A stretch of DNA of 5,398 nucleotides from assembly GCA_937952395.1 (NCBI GenBank), contig CALFYV010000463.1:1-5398 (forward strand), read 5' to 3'. This DNA comes from an uncultured Bacteriovoracaceae bacterium. Its GTDB lineage: Bacteria; Bdellovibrionota; Bacteriovoracia; Bacteriovoracales; Bacteriovoracaceae. A program made the position numbers and the translations under genes. A model generated the notes under the pieces. It saw only the letters and a program-made list of their open reading frames with translations, was not told the origin of the DNA and searched no databases. How positions within the stretch are numbered: the stretch's first letter is position 1; every line of letters starts with the position of its first letter. This document shows positions 3,714-5,398 of the stretch, in pieces.

Positions 3714-5398
3714 GTGTCTTATTTACTGCTTATTTTTTTTACTTCTCTTCTGCAAGCTCAAACCTTGGCGCCAATTTTAGTTGAAAGCTCAAAAAGTGAA
3801 ATCACTTTAGAACAACAAACATCTCAAACCTCAGTTCGGCAAAAAAGTTCTATGAGCCCTGCTTCAGCTTTCGCTTATGAGGAGCTTAATTATCTTCCTG
3901 GAGTTCATGTTAATAAAACCGGTGGGTATGCTGGACATCCTAATATGAGCATTAGAGGCTTACCTGGGGACTATTCCACACTTTATTTAGATGGAATTAA
4001 ACTTAATGATCCTTCGGTTTTTGGTCGCGGTCTTGATTTGTCTTTCTTGGATACCAATAATTTAGAAAAAATTGAAGTGATGAAGGGGCCGCAAAGTGTC
4101 TTGTACGGCTCAGATGCTATTTCTGGTGTAGTTAATCTTTATACCAGGGTACCGTCTAAAAATATGAGCAGTATTGGAGGTCAATACGGCAGCTTTAATA
4201 CAAGTAAGTTTATTTTAAGTAATTCTCAGATTGAGAAGAGGTATGCGTATTATTTTAATTTGAGTCAATTTAGTAGTGAAGGCTTTTCAACAGCCCCCAA
4301 AAAAAATGGAAACAAAGAAGACGATGGTGCTAAAAGCTCACAGATTTTCCTGAAGGAGTATGTAAGCCTTAGCTCACGTGTTGAGCAAGAAGGAACTTTT
4401 TATTTTATAGACTCACATTTTGACCAAGATGATTTTAATCAAGATGATCTGAATTACTCAGCCGATAAAAAAGAAGTGATGCTAGCTAATAAGCTTAATT
4501 TAAAAGTTAATAATTATCATAAGGTTTATTTTCAAACGAGTTTTTATCAGGTTAGACGGCACAATCAAGATGAAGACGAGATTTTTAATAATTCATTTTT
4601 TGAGGGAAGTAATCTTTCAAATGAAATAAGACATAATTATTCAAACGGAGATTTTTCACATGTCCTAGGAGTTTCAAATGAAAATGAACTCGCCCACACA
4701 GACACTATGGATAAAAATGCGTATAGCAATTCTGTTTTTATTTCTGAAGATATTGCTTTAAGTGAAAAAGCGCAAATCCAAGTTGGATACAGACTTCAAG
4801 AGCACAAAACTTTCGGAATGTTTGATGTTCAAAATATGGGGCTTGCTTATCAAGTGGCAGATAACTACCGCTTGCATTCTCGGTGGGGAAGTTCTTTCAA
4901 GGCCCCGACTTTATATCAACTGTATGATTCAACTTATGGGAATTTAAACTTAGTTCCACAAAGAAGTTATGGTTATGAGTTTGGACAGAGACTAAAAAAT
5001 AATAATTTGGAGTTTGAGGTTAATTATTTTCATCAAAAAATTTATAATTTAATCGGTTCTGATGGAGTTACTCCTTATAAGCAGGTTGAGGGATATTTAT
5101 TGTCCAGAGGAATTGAAGCAGAGCTCGAGTGGAATTGGTCCCATTCTTTTAAATTACTTAATTCCTATACTTTCACTGATTCAGTTGATCAAGATAACCA
5201 GAAGACTTTAAAAATTCCTAAGCATAAACTCGCTTCACAATTAAAATACAAATATGACGATGTTTGGACTTTTTCGCTGCAACAGTTGATTGTTTCGCAA
5301 AGAGTAGATTTTGGAGATAATTTAATGAGAAGTTATAAGCTTTTTGATGTTGCTACAGAGTACGAGATTGATATAACTTCTGAGTTTGGACTGGCCTT
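3714..5398 (+). CDS. btuB: TonB-dependent outer-membrane cobalamin receptor, BtuB-like (3' end outside window)
   Basis: Gated beta-barrel that imports corrinoids into the periplasm with energy from TonB-ExbBD. The frame is open for 561 codons to the window edge with no stop. A GTG start at 3714 is chosen because GGAGG (3703-3707) stands six bases upstream and an in-frame TAA at 3681 excludes longer forms. A hydrophobic N-terminus (SYLLLIFFTSLLQAQ) is the signal peptide, though it lacks the usual Lys/Arg. PILVESS (about 21-27) may be the TonB box. The plug domain has the conserved MSIRG (78-82), LYLDGIKLND, LEKIEVMKGPQSVLYGSDAISGVVN (about 117-141). The barrel shows the typical SSFKAPTLYQLYD...GNLNLVPQRSYGYEFG segment. 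The cobalamin riboswitch directly upstream sets the substrate as a corrinoid; without it, a vitamin B12 versus siderophore assignment would be less sure. Family members usually reach 600-700 residues, so perhaps 50-150 residues are missing. Confidence 0.9.
   Translation, partial: MSYLLLIFFTSLLQAQTLAPILVESSKSEITLEQQTSQTSVRQKSSMSPASAFAYEELNYLPGVHVNKTGGYAGHPNMSIRGLPGDYSTLYLDGIKLNDPSVFGRGLDLSFLDTNNLEKIEVMKGPQSVLYGSDAISGVVNLYTRVPSKNMSSIGGQYGSFNTSKFILSNSQIEKRYAYYFNLSQFSSEGFSTAPKKNGNKEDDGAKSSQIFLKEYVSLSSRVEQEGTFYFIDSHFDQDDFNQDDLNYSADKKEVMLANKLNLKVNNYHKVYFQTSFYQVRRHNQDEDEIFNNSFFEGSNLSNEIRHNYSNGDFSHVLGVSNENELAHTDTMDKNAYSNSVFISEDIALSEKAQIQVGYRLQEHKTFGMFDVQNMGLAYQVADNYRLHSRWGSSFKAPTLYQLYDSTYGNLNLVPQRSYGYEFGQRLKNNNLEFEVNYFHQKIYNLIGSDGVTPYKQVEGYLLSRGIEAELEWNWSHSFKLLNSYTFTDSVDQDNQKTLKIPKHKLASQLKYKYDDVWTFSLQQLIVSQRVDFGDNLMRSYKLFDVATEYEIDITSEFGLA

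Noticed and set aside
4762..4947. A 61-codon plus-strand ORF
   Set aside because: Lies in another frame inside the btuB-like gene, where the continuous 561-codon frame encodes clear TonB-receptor barrel motifs.

Overview
The window looks like chromosome from a low-GC Gram-negative bacterium. LptB implies an LPS-bearing outer membrane, and a sigma-54 factor and a TonB-dependent outer-membrane receptor are also present. The AT-rich composition and the protein style would fit Bdellovibrionota (Bacteriovorax/Halobacteriovorax-like predators), but that placement is inference; no marker here settles it.

Layout. (1) Bases 12-2658, plus strand: lptB, rpoN and hpf, the classic proteobacterial order, in one tight transcription unit that ends in a strong hairpin terminator (2677-2707), probably used from both sides. 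(2) 2712-3098, minus strand: a small secreted six-cysteine protein with a CGGP motif and its own likely promoter. (3) 3164-3463: a compact locus that no ordinary annotation would explain. On the minus strand is a 27-codon hydrophobic peptide with a strong Shine-Dalgarno sequence, a structured leader and a GNRA-loop terminator. Diverging from it on the plus strand is a likely small RNA of about 67 nt with a textbook terminator. The small RNA carries two blocks (12/12 and 19/20 nt) complementary to the peptide mRNA: one on codons 4-10, one at the stop codon. They are colinear, so pairing would clamp the mRNA hairpin lying between them. This is the architecture of a type I toxin-antitoxin module (compare tisB/istR-1, shoB/ohsC, zorO/orzO and the direct repeats of fst/par), with a peptide I do not recognise. 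(4) 3558-3710: a compact cobalamin riboswitch in the leader of (5) 3714-5398, a GTG-started btuB-like TonB-dependent receptor that runs off the window.

How they work together: lptB serves LPS export, rpoN nitrogen/stress transcription and hpf ribosome hibernation; they are linked by conserved order rather than one pathway. The riboswitch and the receptor form a feedback pair in which cobalamin represses synthesis of its own importer. The putative toxin-antitoxin module sits between convergent/divergent housekeeping genes with a terminator at the end of each of its two transcripts, i.e. as a self-contained cassette.
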